Shown here: one piece after another, positions 1-9,852 of the stretch
How the letters are laid out: every line of letters starts with the position of its first letter
Position numbering within the stretch: position 1 is the first letter of the stretch
Origin: Setophaga petechia
Taxonomy: Eukaryota > Chordata > Aves > Passeriformes > Parulidae
Reading direction: 5' to 3'
Assembly: GCA_024362935.1 (NCBI GenBank)
Contig: JANCRA010000001.1
Coordinates: 66,058,930 to 66,122,929, forward strand
Length of the DNA stretch: 64,000 bases
Made by a program: the position numbers and the translations under genes
Notes under the pieces: generated by a model
Told to the model about the DNA's origin: nothing
The model's database searches: none
The model's input: the letters and a program-made list of their open reading frames with translations, nothing else

Positions 1-286
1 CTTCTTGCAAAACACTCTGCAGACCTTCTTGTACCCTTTTAAAGACCATGGGAGCTGTTTTCTCAACAGGCAAAGATTCTCCCTTGGAGATACTGTGAAA
101 AAGGTATTTGCTAAGATGTAGGTGATTGAAGGCACTTACTACAGTGCGCTGCAAAGGTAAAGGCTGCACAACACTGGCATTGCGGCACAGTTTGCAAACT
201 GATAGAAAATAGTACCCCTGCACTCTCCTGCATTTTCCTTTCCCAGCGAAATTCAAATCGAAGGGGTTTTGGACAACTTTCTTTTA

Positions 287-573
287 CTTCTTGCAAAACA
301 CTCTGCAGACCTTCTTGTACCTTCTAAAACACCATGGGAGATGTTTTCTCAGCAGGCAGAGTCTCTGCTTGCGAAACATTGTTAAAACGGAATATGCTTA
401 GATGTAGGTGACTAGAGACACTTGCTACAGGACGCTGCAAAGCTAAAGGCTGCACAACACTGGCATTTTGTAAGCAGCTTGCAAACTGAGAGAAAACAGT
501 ACCTTTCCACTCTCCTGCATTTTCCTTTCCCAGTACAATTCGAATTTTAGGGGTTTTGGACAACTTTCTTTTA
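287..573 (+). repeat. Reference class-A monomer (287 bp)
   Basis: Class A has the head ACCTTCTAAAACACCATGG followed by GAGATG, the block CTTGCGAAACATTG, the stretch ACAGGACGCTGCAAAGC, and the middle block CATTTTGTAAGCAGCTTGC. It ends with a pyrimidine-rich stretch closed by CCCAG and with TTCGAATTTTAGGGG. The middle block is one base longer than in class B, which accounts for 287 versus 286 bp. This is the most common class in the window. The frame starting at its CCATGG closes after a few dozen codons, so I see no coding role. Confidence 0.9.
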
Positions 574-860
574 CTTCTTGCAAAACACTCTGCAGACCTT
601 CTTCTACCTTCTAAAACACCATGGGAGATGTTTTCTCAGCAGGCAGAGTTTCTCCTTGCGAGACATTGTGAAAAAGGGATTTCCTTAGATGTAGGTGACT
701 AGAGACACTTGCTACAGGACGCTGCAAAGGTAAAGGCTGCAAAACACTGACATTTTGTAAGCAGCTTGCAAACTGAGAGAAAACAGTACCTTTCCACTCT
801 CCTGCATTTTCCTTTCCCAGTACAATTCGAATTTTAGGGGTTTTGGACAACTTCCTTGTA
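574..860 (+). repeat. Reference class-C monomer (A variant, 287 bp)
   Basis: This monomer is class A except for the central stretch, which reads GCTGCAAAACACTGACATT where A has GCTGCACAACACTGGCATT. It usually also has the head block TTTCTCCTTGCGAGACATTG. C monomers often sit just upstream of a class-B monomer, for example at 18.95, 24.70, 28.11 and 29.54 kb. That recurrent order is useful for phasing the higher-order pattern. Confidence 0.85.
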
Positions 861-1434
861 CTTCTTGCAAAACACTCTGCAGACCTTCTTGTACTCTTTT
901 AACAACCATGGGAGCTGTTTTCTCAACAGGCAAAGATTCTCCTTTGGAGATACAGTGAAAAAGGTATTTGCTTAGATGTAGGTGGTTAGAGGCACTTGCT
1001 ACAGTGCACTGCAAAGGTAAAGGGTGCACAACACTTGCATTTTGTAAGCAGCTTGCAAACTGAGAGAAAACAGTACCTTTCCACTCTCTTGCATTTTCCT
1101 TTCCCAGTACAATTCGAATTTTAGGGGTTTTGGACAACTTTCTCTTACTTCTTGCAAAACACTCTGCAGACCTTCTTCTACCTTCTAAAACACCATGGGA
1201 GATGTTTTCTCAGCAGGCAGAGTTTCTCGTTGCGAGATATTGCGAAAAAGGAATATGCTTAGATGTAGGTGACTAGAGACACTTGCTACAGGACGCTGCA
1301 AAGCTAAAGGCTGCACAACACTGGCATTTTGTAAGCAGCTTGCAAACTAAGAGAAAACAGTACCTTTCCACTCTCCTGCATTTTCCTTTCCCAGTACAAT
1401 TCGAATTTTAGGGGTTTTGGACAACTTTCTTGTA

Positions 1435-1721
1435 CTTCTTGCAAAACACTCTGCAGACCTTCTTGTACCTTCTAAAACAACATAGGAGATGTTTTCTCAG
1501 CAGGCAGAGTTTCTCCTTGCGAGACATTGGTAAAAAGGAATATGCTTAGATGTAGGTGACTAGAGACACTTGCTACAGTGCACTGCAATTGTAAAGGCTG
1601 CACAACACTGGCATTTTGTAAGCAGCTTGCAAACTGAGAGAATACAGTACCTTTCCACTCTCCTGCATTTTCCTTTCCCAGTACAATTCGAATTTTAGGG
1701 GTTTTGGACAACTTTCTTGTA
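1435..1721 (+). repeat. Reference class-R monomer (NcoI-site-loss variant)
   Basis: In this A-like variant the usual ACACCATGG is ACAACATAGG, which removes the NcoI site, and the central GACGCTGCAAAGC is replaced by GCACTGCAATTG or CCACTGCAATTG. Copies carrying CATAGG are visible near 1478, 18288, 20002, 32869, 39430, 45709, 50264 and 63964. They mark homologous positions among the large duplicated blocks. The window ends inside the last copy. Confidence 0.85.
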
Positions 1722-2449
1722 CTTCTTGCAAAACACTCTGCAGACCTTCTTGTACCTTCTAAAACACCATGGGAGATATTTTCTCAGCAGGCAGAGTTTC
1801 CCCTTGCGAGACATTGTTAAAAAAGAATATGCTTAAATGTAGGTGACTAGAGACACTTGCTACAGGACCCTGCAAAGCTAAAGGCTGCAAAACACTGACA
1901 TTTTGTAAGCAGCTTGCAAACTGAGAGAAAACAGTACTTTTCCACTCTCCTGCGTTTTCCTTTCCCAGAACAGTTCGAATTTTAGGGGTTTTGGACAACT
2001 TTCTTGTACTTCTTGCAAAACACTCTGCAGACCTTCTTGTACCCTTTTAAAAACCATGGGGGCTGTTTTCTCAAAAGGCAAAGTTTCCCCTTAGGAGATA
2101 CTGTGAAAAAGGTATTTGATTAGATGTAGGTGGCTAGAGGCACTTGCTACAGTGCACTGCAAAGTTAAAGGCTGCACAACACTTCCATTGTGGCACAGTT
2201 TGCAAACTGATAGAAAACAGTACCTTTCCACTCTCCTGCATTTTCCTTTCCCAGTACAATTCGAATTTTAGGGGTTTTGGACAACTTTCTTGTACTTCTT
2301 GCAAAACACTCTGCAGACCTTCTTGTACCCTTTTAAAAACCATGGGAGCTGTTTTCTCAACAGGCAAAGATTCTCCTTTGGAGATACAGTGAAAAAGGTA
2401 TTTGCTTAGATGTAGGTGACTAGAGGCCTATGCTACAGTGCACTGCAAA

Positions 2450-2455
2450 GGTAAT
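2450..2455 (+). repeat. Target-site duplication, left, LTR copy 1
   Basis: GGTAAT directly precedes the LTR and is repeated directly after it at 2998-3003. The empty site GGTAATGGCTGCAC occurs in LTR-free monomers (for example 9558 and 20688), which confirms that the six bases were duplicated on integration. The same hexamer pair flanks all ten LTR copies. Confidence 0.9.
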
Positions 2456-2997
2456 TGTTGTGGTTTGTTCTGCTCCCCCTCAGTTGTTTTGGCTATGTTT
2501 CTGCCCAAGTTTTTCTCCAGTTAAGTGTCAATCGCCTGACCTCTCCTTAGTTACCATGACAACTAATGTATTCTCTCCATTCTCCACCCCCGGCTTCCTG
2601 CCAGTCACTTGGCCCTTCTGCCTCTTTTTCTAGAAATCTCTCACTAGGTCGTCCAGTGATTGGTTAGGGGGCCAGGGCCCCTCCCTAAGTTCTTCCCCTT
2701 TAGTTTTCCTTCCATGTGTATCATTTTTGTAACACCCTTCCCTGGACCCCCATTTGTTCCTGAATGTTGCCACCCCATACCTCCCACTCTCTTTATAACC
2801 TGTTACGGTCCCGCCCTCGGGACCCTCCACTTTTCAGATTCCAGTGGGAACACAATAGACCTGACTGCGCCTGACACTGGAGAGTCTCTCCTTCACTTCA
2901 CCCACGGGCTGAAGCTGAACTATGGCCACGTCTCTGCTGACTGCAAGCGGGCTGGCAAGCTTGCCGGGCATCTCTAACATCGGCCAGCCCAACTTCA
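2456..2997 (+). mobile_element. Solo LTR of an endogenous retrovirus, copy 1 (542 bp)
   Basis: The element begins TGTTGTGGTTTG, ends CAACTTCA, and is bracketed by the direct repeat GGTAAT at 2450-2455 and 2998-3003. TG...CA ends with a 6-bp target duplication are typical of class II (alpha/beta-like) retroviral LTRs. An inverted CCAAT box (ATTGG) lies at 2659-2663 and a TATA box (TTTATAA) at 2792-2798, giving the + orientation. The C-rich upstream part would be U3. No canonical AATAAA was found; AATAGA at 2854-2859 is only a weak candidate. There is no primer-binding site, gag, pol, env or second LTR, so this is a solo LTR. Its start resembles avian ERV LTRs from memory. Copy-specific bases are C at 2654, A at 2850, CCAGGG in the G-rich box, and AACTATGG. 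Confidence 0.88.
2792..2798 (+). promoter_or_regulatory. LTR TATA box (copy 1; same relative position in all copies)
   Basis: TTTATAA lies 336 bases into the LTR, downstream of the inverted CCAAT box at 2659-2663. Transcription would be expected to start about 25-30 bases further on, near 2822-2830, and to run rightwards into the satellite. The box is intact in all ten copies: 6490, 10189, 15321, 26183, 34179, 40742, 46735, 51577 and 54989 for copies 2-10. Activity is not shown by sequence. Confidence 0.6.
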
Positions 2998-3003
2998 GGT
3001 AAT
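2998..3003 (+). repeat. Target-site duplication, right, LTR copy 1
   Basis: This is the right-hand GGTAAT, followed at once by GGCTGCACAACAC, where the satellite monomer resumes in register. LTR plus one hexamer accounts for the 548 extra bases in the 834-bp monomer 2295-3128. Confidence 0.9.
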
Positions 3004-6000
3004 GGCTGCACAACACTTGCATTGTGGCACAGTTTGCAAACTGATAGAAAACAGTACCTTTCCACTCTCCTGCATTTTCCTTTCCCAGTACAATTCGAAT
3101 CGAAGGGGGTTTGGACAACTTTCTTTTACTTCTTGCAAAACACTCTGCAGACCTTCTTGTACCTTCTAAAACAGCATGGGAGATGTTTTCTCAGCAGGCA
3201 GAGTCTCTGCTTGTGAAACATTGTGAAAAAGGAATATGCTTAGATGTAGGTGACTAGAGACACTTGCTACAGGACGCTGCAAAGCTAAAGGCTGCACAAC
3301 ACTGGCATTGTGGCAAAGTTTGCAAACTGATAGAACACAGTACCTTTCCACTCTCCTGCATTTTCCTTTCCCAGTACAATTCGAATTTTAGGGGTTTTGG
3401 ACAACTTTCTTGTACTTCTTGCAAAACACTCTGCAGACCTTCTTGTACCCTTTTAAAAACCATGGGAGCTGTTTTCTCAACAGGCAAAGATTCTCCTTTG
3501 GAGATACTGTGAAAAAGGTATTTGCTAAGATGTAGGTGATTAAAGGCACTTACTACAGTGCACTGCAAAGGTAAAGGCTGCACAACACTTGCATTGTGGC
3601 ACAGTTTGCAAACTGATAGAAAATAGTACCCCTGCACTCTCCTGCATTTTCCTTTCCCAGCGAAATTCAAATGGAAGGGGTTTTGGACAACTTTCTTTTA
3701 CTTCTTGCAAAACACTCTGCAGACCTTCTTCCACCTTCTAAAACACCATGGGAGATGTTTTCTCAGCAGGCAGAGTCTCTGCTTGCGAAACATTGTTAAA
3801 AAGGAATATGCTTAGATGTAGGTGACTAGAGACACTTGCTACAGGACGCTGCAAAGCTAAAGGCTGCACAACACTGGCATTTTGTAAGCAGCTTGCAAAC
3901 TGAGAGAAAACAGTACCTTTCCACTCTCCTGCATTTTCCTTTCCCAGTACAATTCGAATTTTAGGGGTTTTGGACAACTTTCTTTTACTTCTTGCAAAAC
4001 ACTCTGCAGACCTTCTTCTACCTTCTAAAACACCATGGGAGATGTTTTCTCAGCAGGCAGAGTCTCTGCTTGCGAAACATTGTGAAAAAGGAATATGCTT
4101 AGATGTAGGTGACTAGAGACACTTGCTACAGGACGCTGCAAAGCTAAAGGCTGCAAAACACTGACATTTTGTATGCAGCTTGCAAACTGAGAGAAAACAG
4201 TACCTTTCCACTCTCCTGCATTTTCCTTTCCCAGTACAATTCGAATTTTAGGGGTTTTGGACAACTTTCTTTTACTTCTTGCAAAACACTCTGCAGACCT
4301 TCTTGTACCCTTTTAAAAACCATGGGAGATGTTTTCTCAACAGGCAAAGATTCTCCTTTGGAGATTCAGTGAAAAAAATATTTGCTTAGATGTAGGTGGC
4401 TAGTGGCACTTGCTACAGTGCACTGCAAAGGTAAAGGCTGCACAACACTTGCATTGTGGCACAGTTTGCAAACTGATAGAAAACAGTACCTTTCCACTCT
4501 CCTGCATTTTCCTTTCCCAGTACAATTCGAATTTTAGGGGTTTTGGACAACTTTCTTTTACTTCTTGCTAAACACTCTGCAGACCTTCTTGTACCTTCTA
4601 AAACACCATGGGAGATGTTTTCTCAGCAGGCAGAGTTTCTCCTTGCGACATACTGTGAAAAAGGAATATGCTTAGATGTAGGTGACTAGAGACACTTGCT
4701 ACAGGACGCTGCAAAGCTAAAGGCTGTACAACACCGGTATTTTGTAAGCAGCTTGCAAACTGAGAGAAAACAGTACCTTTCCACTCTCCTGCATTTTCCT
4801 TTCCCAGTACAATTCGAATTTTAGGGGTTTTGGACAACTTTCTTGTACTTCTTGCAAAACACTCTGCAGACCTTCTTGTACCCTTTTAAAAACCATGGGA
4901 GCTGTTTTCTCAACAGGCAAAGATTCTCCTTTGGAGATACAGTGAAAAAGGTATTTGCTTAGATGTAGGTGATTAGAGGCACTTGCTACAGTGCACTGCA
5001 AAGGTAAAGGCTGCACAACACTTGCATTGTGGCACAGTTTGCAAACTGATAGAAAACAGTACCCCTGCACTCTCCAGCATTTTCCTTACCCAGCGAAATT
5101 CAAATCGAAGGGGTTTTCGACAACTTTCTTTTACTTCCTGCAAAACACTCTGCAGACCTTCTTCTACCTTCTAAAACACCATGGGAGATGTTTTCTCAGC
5201 AGGCAGAGTCTCTGCTTGCGAAACATTGTTAAAAAGGAATATGCTTAGATGTAGGTGACTAGAGACACTTGCTACAGGACGCTGCAAAGCTAAAGGCTGC
5301 ACAACACTGGCATTGTGGCACAGTTTGCAAACTGATAGAAAACAGTACCTTTCCACTCTCCTGCATTTTCCTTTCCCAGGACAATTCGAATTTTAGGGGT
5401 TTTGGACAACTTTCTTGTACTTCTTGCAAAACACTCTGCAGACCTTCTTGTACCCTTTTAAAAACCATGGGAGCTGTTTTCTCAACAGGCAAAGATTCTC
5501 CTTTGGAGATTCAGTGAAAAAGGTATTTGCTTAAATGTAGGTGACTAGAGACACTTGCTACAGGACCCTGCAAAGCTAAAGGCTGCAAAACACTGACATT
5601 TTGTAAGCAGCTTGCAAACTGAGAGAAAACAGTACCTTTCCACTCTCCTGCGTTTTCCTTTCCCAGAACAGTTCGAATTTTAGGGGTTTTGGACAACTTT
5701 CTTGTACTTCTTGCAAAACACTCTGCAGACCTTCTTGTACCCTTTTAAAAACCATGGGGGCTGTTTTCTCAAAAGGCAAAGTTTCCCCTTAGGAGATACT
5801 GTGAAAAAGGTATTTGATTAGATGTAGGTGGCTAGAGGCACTTGCTACAGTGCACTGCAAAGTTAAAGGCTGCACAACACTTCCATTGTGGCACAGTTTG
5901 CAAACTGATAGAAAACAGTACCTTTCCACTCTCCTGCATTTTCCTTTCCCAGTACAATTCGAATTTTAGGGGTTTTGGACAACTTTCTTGTACTTCTTGC

Positions 6001-6153
6001 AAAACACTCTGCAGACCTTCTTGTACCCTTTTAAAAACCATGGGAGCTGTTTTCTCAACAGGCAAAGATTCTCCTTTGGAGATACAGTGAAAAAGGTATT
6101 TGCTTAGATGTAGGTGACTAGAGGCCTATGCTACAGTGCACTGCAAAGGTAAT
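2998..6153. repeat. Satellite segment between LTR copies 1 and 2 (11-monomer interval)
   Basis: The LTR-to-LTR distance is 3,698 bp, equal to 11 monomers plus 548 bp. The segment alternates class B monomers and A monomers, including A/B mosaics that have an A head but the B middle CATTGTGGCAC (for example 3129-3414). Monomers with the alternative end CCCAGCGAAATTCAAAT occur near 3660 and 5090. It matches the next segment almost base for base at an offset of 3,698-3,699. No gene is present. Confidence 0.92.
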
Positions 6154-6695
6154 TGTTGTGGTTTGTTCTGCTCCCCCTCAGTTGTTTTGGCTATGTTTCT
6201 GCCCAAGTTTTTCTCCAGTTAAGTGTCAATCGCCTGACCTCTCCTTAGTTACCATGACAACTAATGTATTCTCTCCATTCTCCACCCCCGGCTTCCTGCC
6301 AGTCACTTGGCCCTTCTGCCTCTTTTTCTAGAAATCTCTCACTAGGTCGTCCAGTGATTGGTTAGGGGGCCAGGGCCCCTCCCTAAGTTCTTCCCCTTTA
6401 GTTTTCCTTCCATGTGTATCATTTTTGTAACACCCTTCCCTGGACCCCCATTTGTTCCTGAATGTTGCCACCCCATACCTCCCACTCTCTTTATAACCTG
6501 TTACGGTCCCGCCCTCGGGACCCTCCACTTTTCAGATTCCAGTGGGAACACAATAGACCTGACTGCGCCTGACACTGGAGAGTCTCTCCTTCACTTCACC
6601 CACGGGCTGAAGCTGAACTATGGCCACGTCTCTGCTGACTGCAAGCGGGCTGGCAAGCTTGCCGGGCATCTCTAACATCGGCCAGCCCAACTTCA
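6154..6695 (+). mobile_element. Solo LTR, copy 2
   Basis: This LTR is 542 bp with GGTAAT at 6148-6153 and 6696-6701. ATTGG is at 6357-6361 and TTTATAA at 6490-6496. By eye it is identical to copy 1, sharing the two bases that set copies 1 and 2 apart from the other eight (CCAGGG and AACTATGG). The left flank is the LTR-monomer-specific GAGGCCTATGCTACAG. The satellite on the right differs from copy 1: it reads CCCCTGCACTCTCC and CCCAGCGAAATTC, so an exchange occurred just outside the LTR. Confidence 0.88.
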
Positions 6696-9600
6696 GGTAA
6701 TGGCTGCACAACACTTGCATTGTGGCACAGTTTGCAAACTGATAGAAAACAGTACCCCTGCACTCTCCTGCATTTTCCTTACCCAGCGAAATTCAAATCG
6801 AAGGGGTTTTGGACAACTTTCTTTTACTTCTTGCAAAACACTCTGCAGACCTTCTTGTACCTTCTAAAACAGCATGGGAGATGTTTTCTCAGCAGGCAGA
6901 GTCTCTGCTTGTGAAACATTGTGAAAAAGGAATATGCTTAGATGTAGGTGACTAGAGACACTTGCTACAGGACGCTGCAAAGCTAAAGGCTGCACAACAC
7001 TGGCATTGTGGCAAAGTTTGCAAACTGATAGAACACAGTACCTTTCCACTCTCCTGCATTTTCCTTTCCCAGTACAATTCGAATTTTAGGGGTTTTGGAC
7101 AACTTTCTTGTACTTCTTGCAAAACACTCTGCAGACCTTCTTGTACCCTTTTAAAAACCATGGGAGCTGTTTTCTCAACAGGCAAAGATTCTCCTTTGGA
7201 GATACTGTGAAAAAGGTATTTGCTAAGATGTAGGTGATTAAAGGCACTTACTACAGTGCACTGCAAAGGTAAAGGCTGCACAACACTTGCATTGTGGCAC
7301 AGTTTGCAAACTGATAGAAAATAGTACCCCTGCACTCTCCTGCATTTTCCTTTCCCAGCGAAATTCAAATGGAAGGGGTTTTGGACAACTTTCTTTTACT
7401 TCTTGCAAAACACTCTGCAGACCTTCTTCCACCTTCTAAAACACCATGGGAGATGTTTTCTCAGCAGGCAGAGTCTCTGCTTGCGAAACATTGTTAAAAA
7501 GGAATATGCTTAGATGTAGGTGACTAGAGACACTTGCTACAGGACGCTGCAAAGCTAAAGGCTGCACAACACTGGCATTTTGTAAGCAGCTTGCAAACTG
7601 AGAGAAAACAGTACCTTTCCACTCTCCTGCATTTTCCTTTCCCAGTACAATTCGAATTTTAGGGGTTTTGGACAACTTTCTTTTACTTCTTGCAAAACAC
7701 TCTGCAGACCTTCTTCTACCTTCTAAAACACCATGGGAGATGTTTTCTCAGCAGGCAGAGTCTCTGCTTGCGAAACATTGTGAAAAAGGAATATGCTTAG
7801 ATGTAGGTGACTAGAGACACTTGCTACAGGACGCTGCAAAGCTAAAGGCTGCAAAACACTGACATTTTGTATGCAGCTTGCAAACTGAGAGAAAACAGTA
7901 CCTTTCCACTCTCCTGCATTTTCCTTTCCCAGTACAATTCGAATTTTAGGGGTTTTGGACAACTTTCTTTTACTTCTTGCAAAACACTCTGCAGACCTTC
8001 TTGTACCCTTTTAAAAACCATGGGAGATGTTTTCTCAACAGGCAAAGATTCTCCTTTGGAGATTCAGTGAAAAAAATATTTGCTTAGATGTAGGTGGCTA
8101 GTGGCACTTGCTACAGTGCACTGCAAAGGTAAAGGCTGCACAACACTTGCATTGTGGCACAGTTTGCAAACTGATAGAAAACAGTACCTTTCCACTCTCC
8201 TGCATTTTCCTTTCCCAGTACAATTCGAATTTTAGGGGTTTTGGACAACTTTCTTTTACTTCTTGCTAAACACTCTGCAGATCTTCTTGTACCTTCTAAA
8301 ACACCATGGGAGATGTTTTCTCAGCAGGCAGAGTTTCTCCTTGCGACATACTGTGAAAAAGGGAATATGCTTAGATGTAGGTGACTAGAGACACTTGCTA
8401 CAGGACGCTGCAAAGCTAAAGGCTGTACAACACCGGTATTTTGTAAGCAGCTTGCAAACTGAGAGAAAACAGTACCTTTCCACTCTCCTGCATTTTCCTT
8501 TCCCAGTACAATTCGAATTTTAGGGGTTTTGGACAACTTTCTTGTACTTCTTGCAAAACACTCTGCAGACCTTCTTGTACCCTTTTAAAAACCATGGGAG
8601 CTGTTTTCTCAACAGGCAAAGATTCTCCTTTGGAGATACAGTGAAAAAGGTATTTGCTTAGATGTAGGTGATTAGAGGCACTTGCTACAGTGCACTGCAA
8701 AGGTAAAGGCTGCACAACACTTGCATTGTGGCACAGTTTGCAAACTGATAGAAAACAGTACCCCTGCACTCTCCAGCATTTTCCTTACCCAGCGAAATTC
8801 AAATCGAAGGGGTTTTCGACAACTTTCTTTTACTTCCTGCAAAACACTCTGCAGACCTTCTTCTACCTTCTAAAACACCATGGGAGATGTTTTCTCAGCA
8901 GGCAGAGTCTCTGCTTGCGAAACATTGTTAAAAAGGAATATGCTTAGATGTAGGTGACTAGAGACACTTGCTACAGGACGCTGCAAAGCTAAAGGCTGCA
9001 CAACACTGGCATTGTGGCACAGTTTGCAAACTGATAGAAAACAGTACCTTTCCACTCTCCTGCATTTTCCTTTCCCAGGACAATTCGAATTTTAGGGGTT
9101 TTGGACAACTTTCTTGTACTTCTTGCAAAACACTCTGCAGACCTTCTTGTACCCTTTTAAAAACCATGGGAGCTGTTTTCTCAACAGGCAAAGATTCTCC
9201 TTTGGAGATTCAGTGAAAAAGGTATTTGCTTAAATGTAGGTGACTAGAGACACTTGCTACAGGACCCTGCAAAGCTAAAGGCTGCAAAACACTGACATTT
9301 TGTAAGCAGCTTGCAAACTGAGAGAAAACAGTACCTTTCCACTCTCCTGCGTTTTCCTTTCCCAGAACAGTTCGAATTTTAGGGGTTTTGGACAACTTTC
9401 TTTTACTTCTTGCAAAACACTCTGCAGACCTTCTTGTACCCTTTTAAAAACCATGGGGGCTGTTTTCTCAAAAGGCAAAGTTTCTCCTTAGGAGATACTG
9501 TGAAAAAGGTATTTGCTTAGATGTAGGTGGCTAGAGGCACTTGCTACAGTGCACTGCAAAGGTAATGGCTGCACAACACTTGCATTGTGGCACAGTTTGC

Positions 9601-9852
9601 AAACTGATAGAAAACAGTACCTTTCCACTCTCCTGCATTTTCCTTTCCAAGTACAATTCGAATTTTAGGGGTTTTGGACAACTTTCTTGTACTTCTTGCA
9701 AAACACTCTGCAGACCTTCTTGTACCCTTTTAAAAACCATGGGAGCTGTTTTCTCAACAGGCAAAGATTCTCCTTTGGAGATACAGTGAAAAAGGTATTT
9801 GCTTAGATGTAGGTGACTAGAGGCCTATGCTACAGTGCACTGCAAAGGTAAT
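6696..9852. repeat. Satellite segment between LTR copies 2 and 3 (11-monomer interval)
   Basis: Eleven monomer lengths separate the two LTRs (3,699 bp minus 548 bp). The class order copies the previous segment. The second-last monomer has the GGGGGCTG head with CTCCTTAGGAGATAC and the empty-site motif GGTAATGGC at about 9557. This combination recurs just upstream of LTR copies 5-9. No gene is present. Confidence 0.92.

Larger units (their letters stand above)
1..2455. repeat. Satellite segment upstream of LTR copy 1
   Basis: This segment holds eight complete monomers plus the 5' part of the first LTR-bearing monomer, which starts at 2295. The order is B (1-286), A (287), C (574), a B/A mosaic (861), an A variant with TTGCGAGATATTGCG (1148), R (1435), a C variant with AGAACAGTTCG (1722) and B (2009). 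The run 861-1721 matches 38813-39670 at an offset of 37,951-37,952 bp. The first monomer has the alternative 3' end CCCAGCGAAATTCAAATCG. No gene is present. Confidence 0.92.
2456..6153 (+). repeat. Higher-order repeat unit 1 (LTR + 11 monomers, 3,698 bp)
   Basis: The unit runs from LTR copy 1 to the base before LTR copy 2. Shared private variants continue to the left of the LTR as far as about 1835, where the head of the monomer switches class. The duplicated tract is therefore about 1.84-5.83 kb against 5.53-9.53 kb. Differences from unit 2 are few: the post-LTR monomer ends CCCAGTACAATTCG here but CCCAGCGAAATTC in unit 2, and there is one inserted G near 8361. Confidence 0.85.
6154..9852 (+). 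repeat. Higher-order repeat unit 2 (LTR + 11 monomers, 3,699 bp)
   Basis: This is the tandem partner of unit 1, one base longer because of an extra G at about 8361 in a GAAAAAGGG run. The last two monomers (9406-9852) begin to differ. The monomer before the LTR has GGTAATGGCTGC and CTTGCATTG here, where unit 1 has AGTTAAAGGCTGC and CTTCCATTG. After LTR copy 3 the order of monomer classes no longer follows the unit. Confidence 0.85.

Noticed and set aside
46..55. ACCATGGG in each monomer as a Kozak start codon
   Set aside because: The match is good, but the frame closes after about 16 codons in class B and about 26 in class A, so it would encode nothing substantial.
712..1137. Minus-strand open frames of 60-145 codons spanning one or two monomers, seen throughout the array
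   Set aside because: They recur with the repeat, overlap open frames on the other strand, shift frame every monomer (286/287 bp is not a multiple of 3), and show no protein-like conservation. They are by-products of low stop density in the satellite.
2628..2635. TTCTAGAA in the LTR as a heat-shock element
   Set aside because: Only two inverted half-sites are present; a functional element normally needs three or more. Not supported.
2854..2859. AATAGA as the LTR polyadenylation signal
   Set aside because: It is a rare variant hexamer with no clear downstream GU-rich element, so it is mentioned only as a weak candidate and not annotated as a signal.
2660..2977. 105-codon plus-strand frame inside each LTR and the 66-codon minus-strand frame opposite it
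   Set aside because: It begins upstream of the TATA box and crosses U3, promoter and leader-like sequence. It has no recognisable domain, and its conservation is explained by recent copying of the LTR.
2456..6153. LTR copies 1 and 2 as the two ends of a full-length provirus
   Set aside because: The 3.2 kb between them is only satellite monomers, each LTR has its own pair of GGTAAT repeats, and no gag, pol or env sequence exists between any two LTRs.
9557..9566. GGTAATGGC monomers as independent proof of true pre-insertion sites
   Set aside because: The motif fits an empty site, but the 20.5-kb case shows that recombination can recreate it. The pre-LTR monomer at 9.4-9.7 kb may be a sister lineage and not the ancestor.
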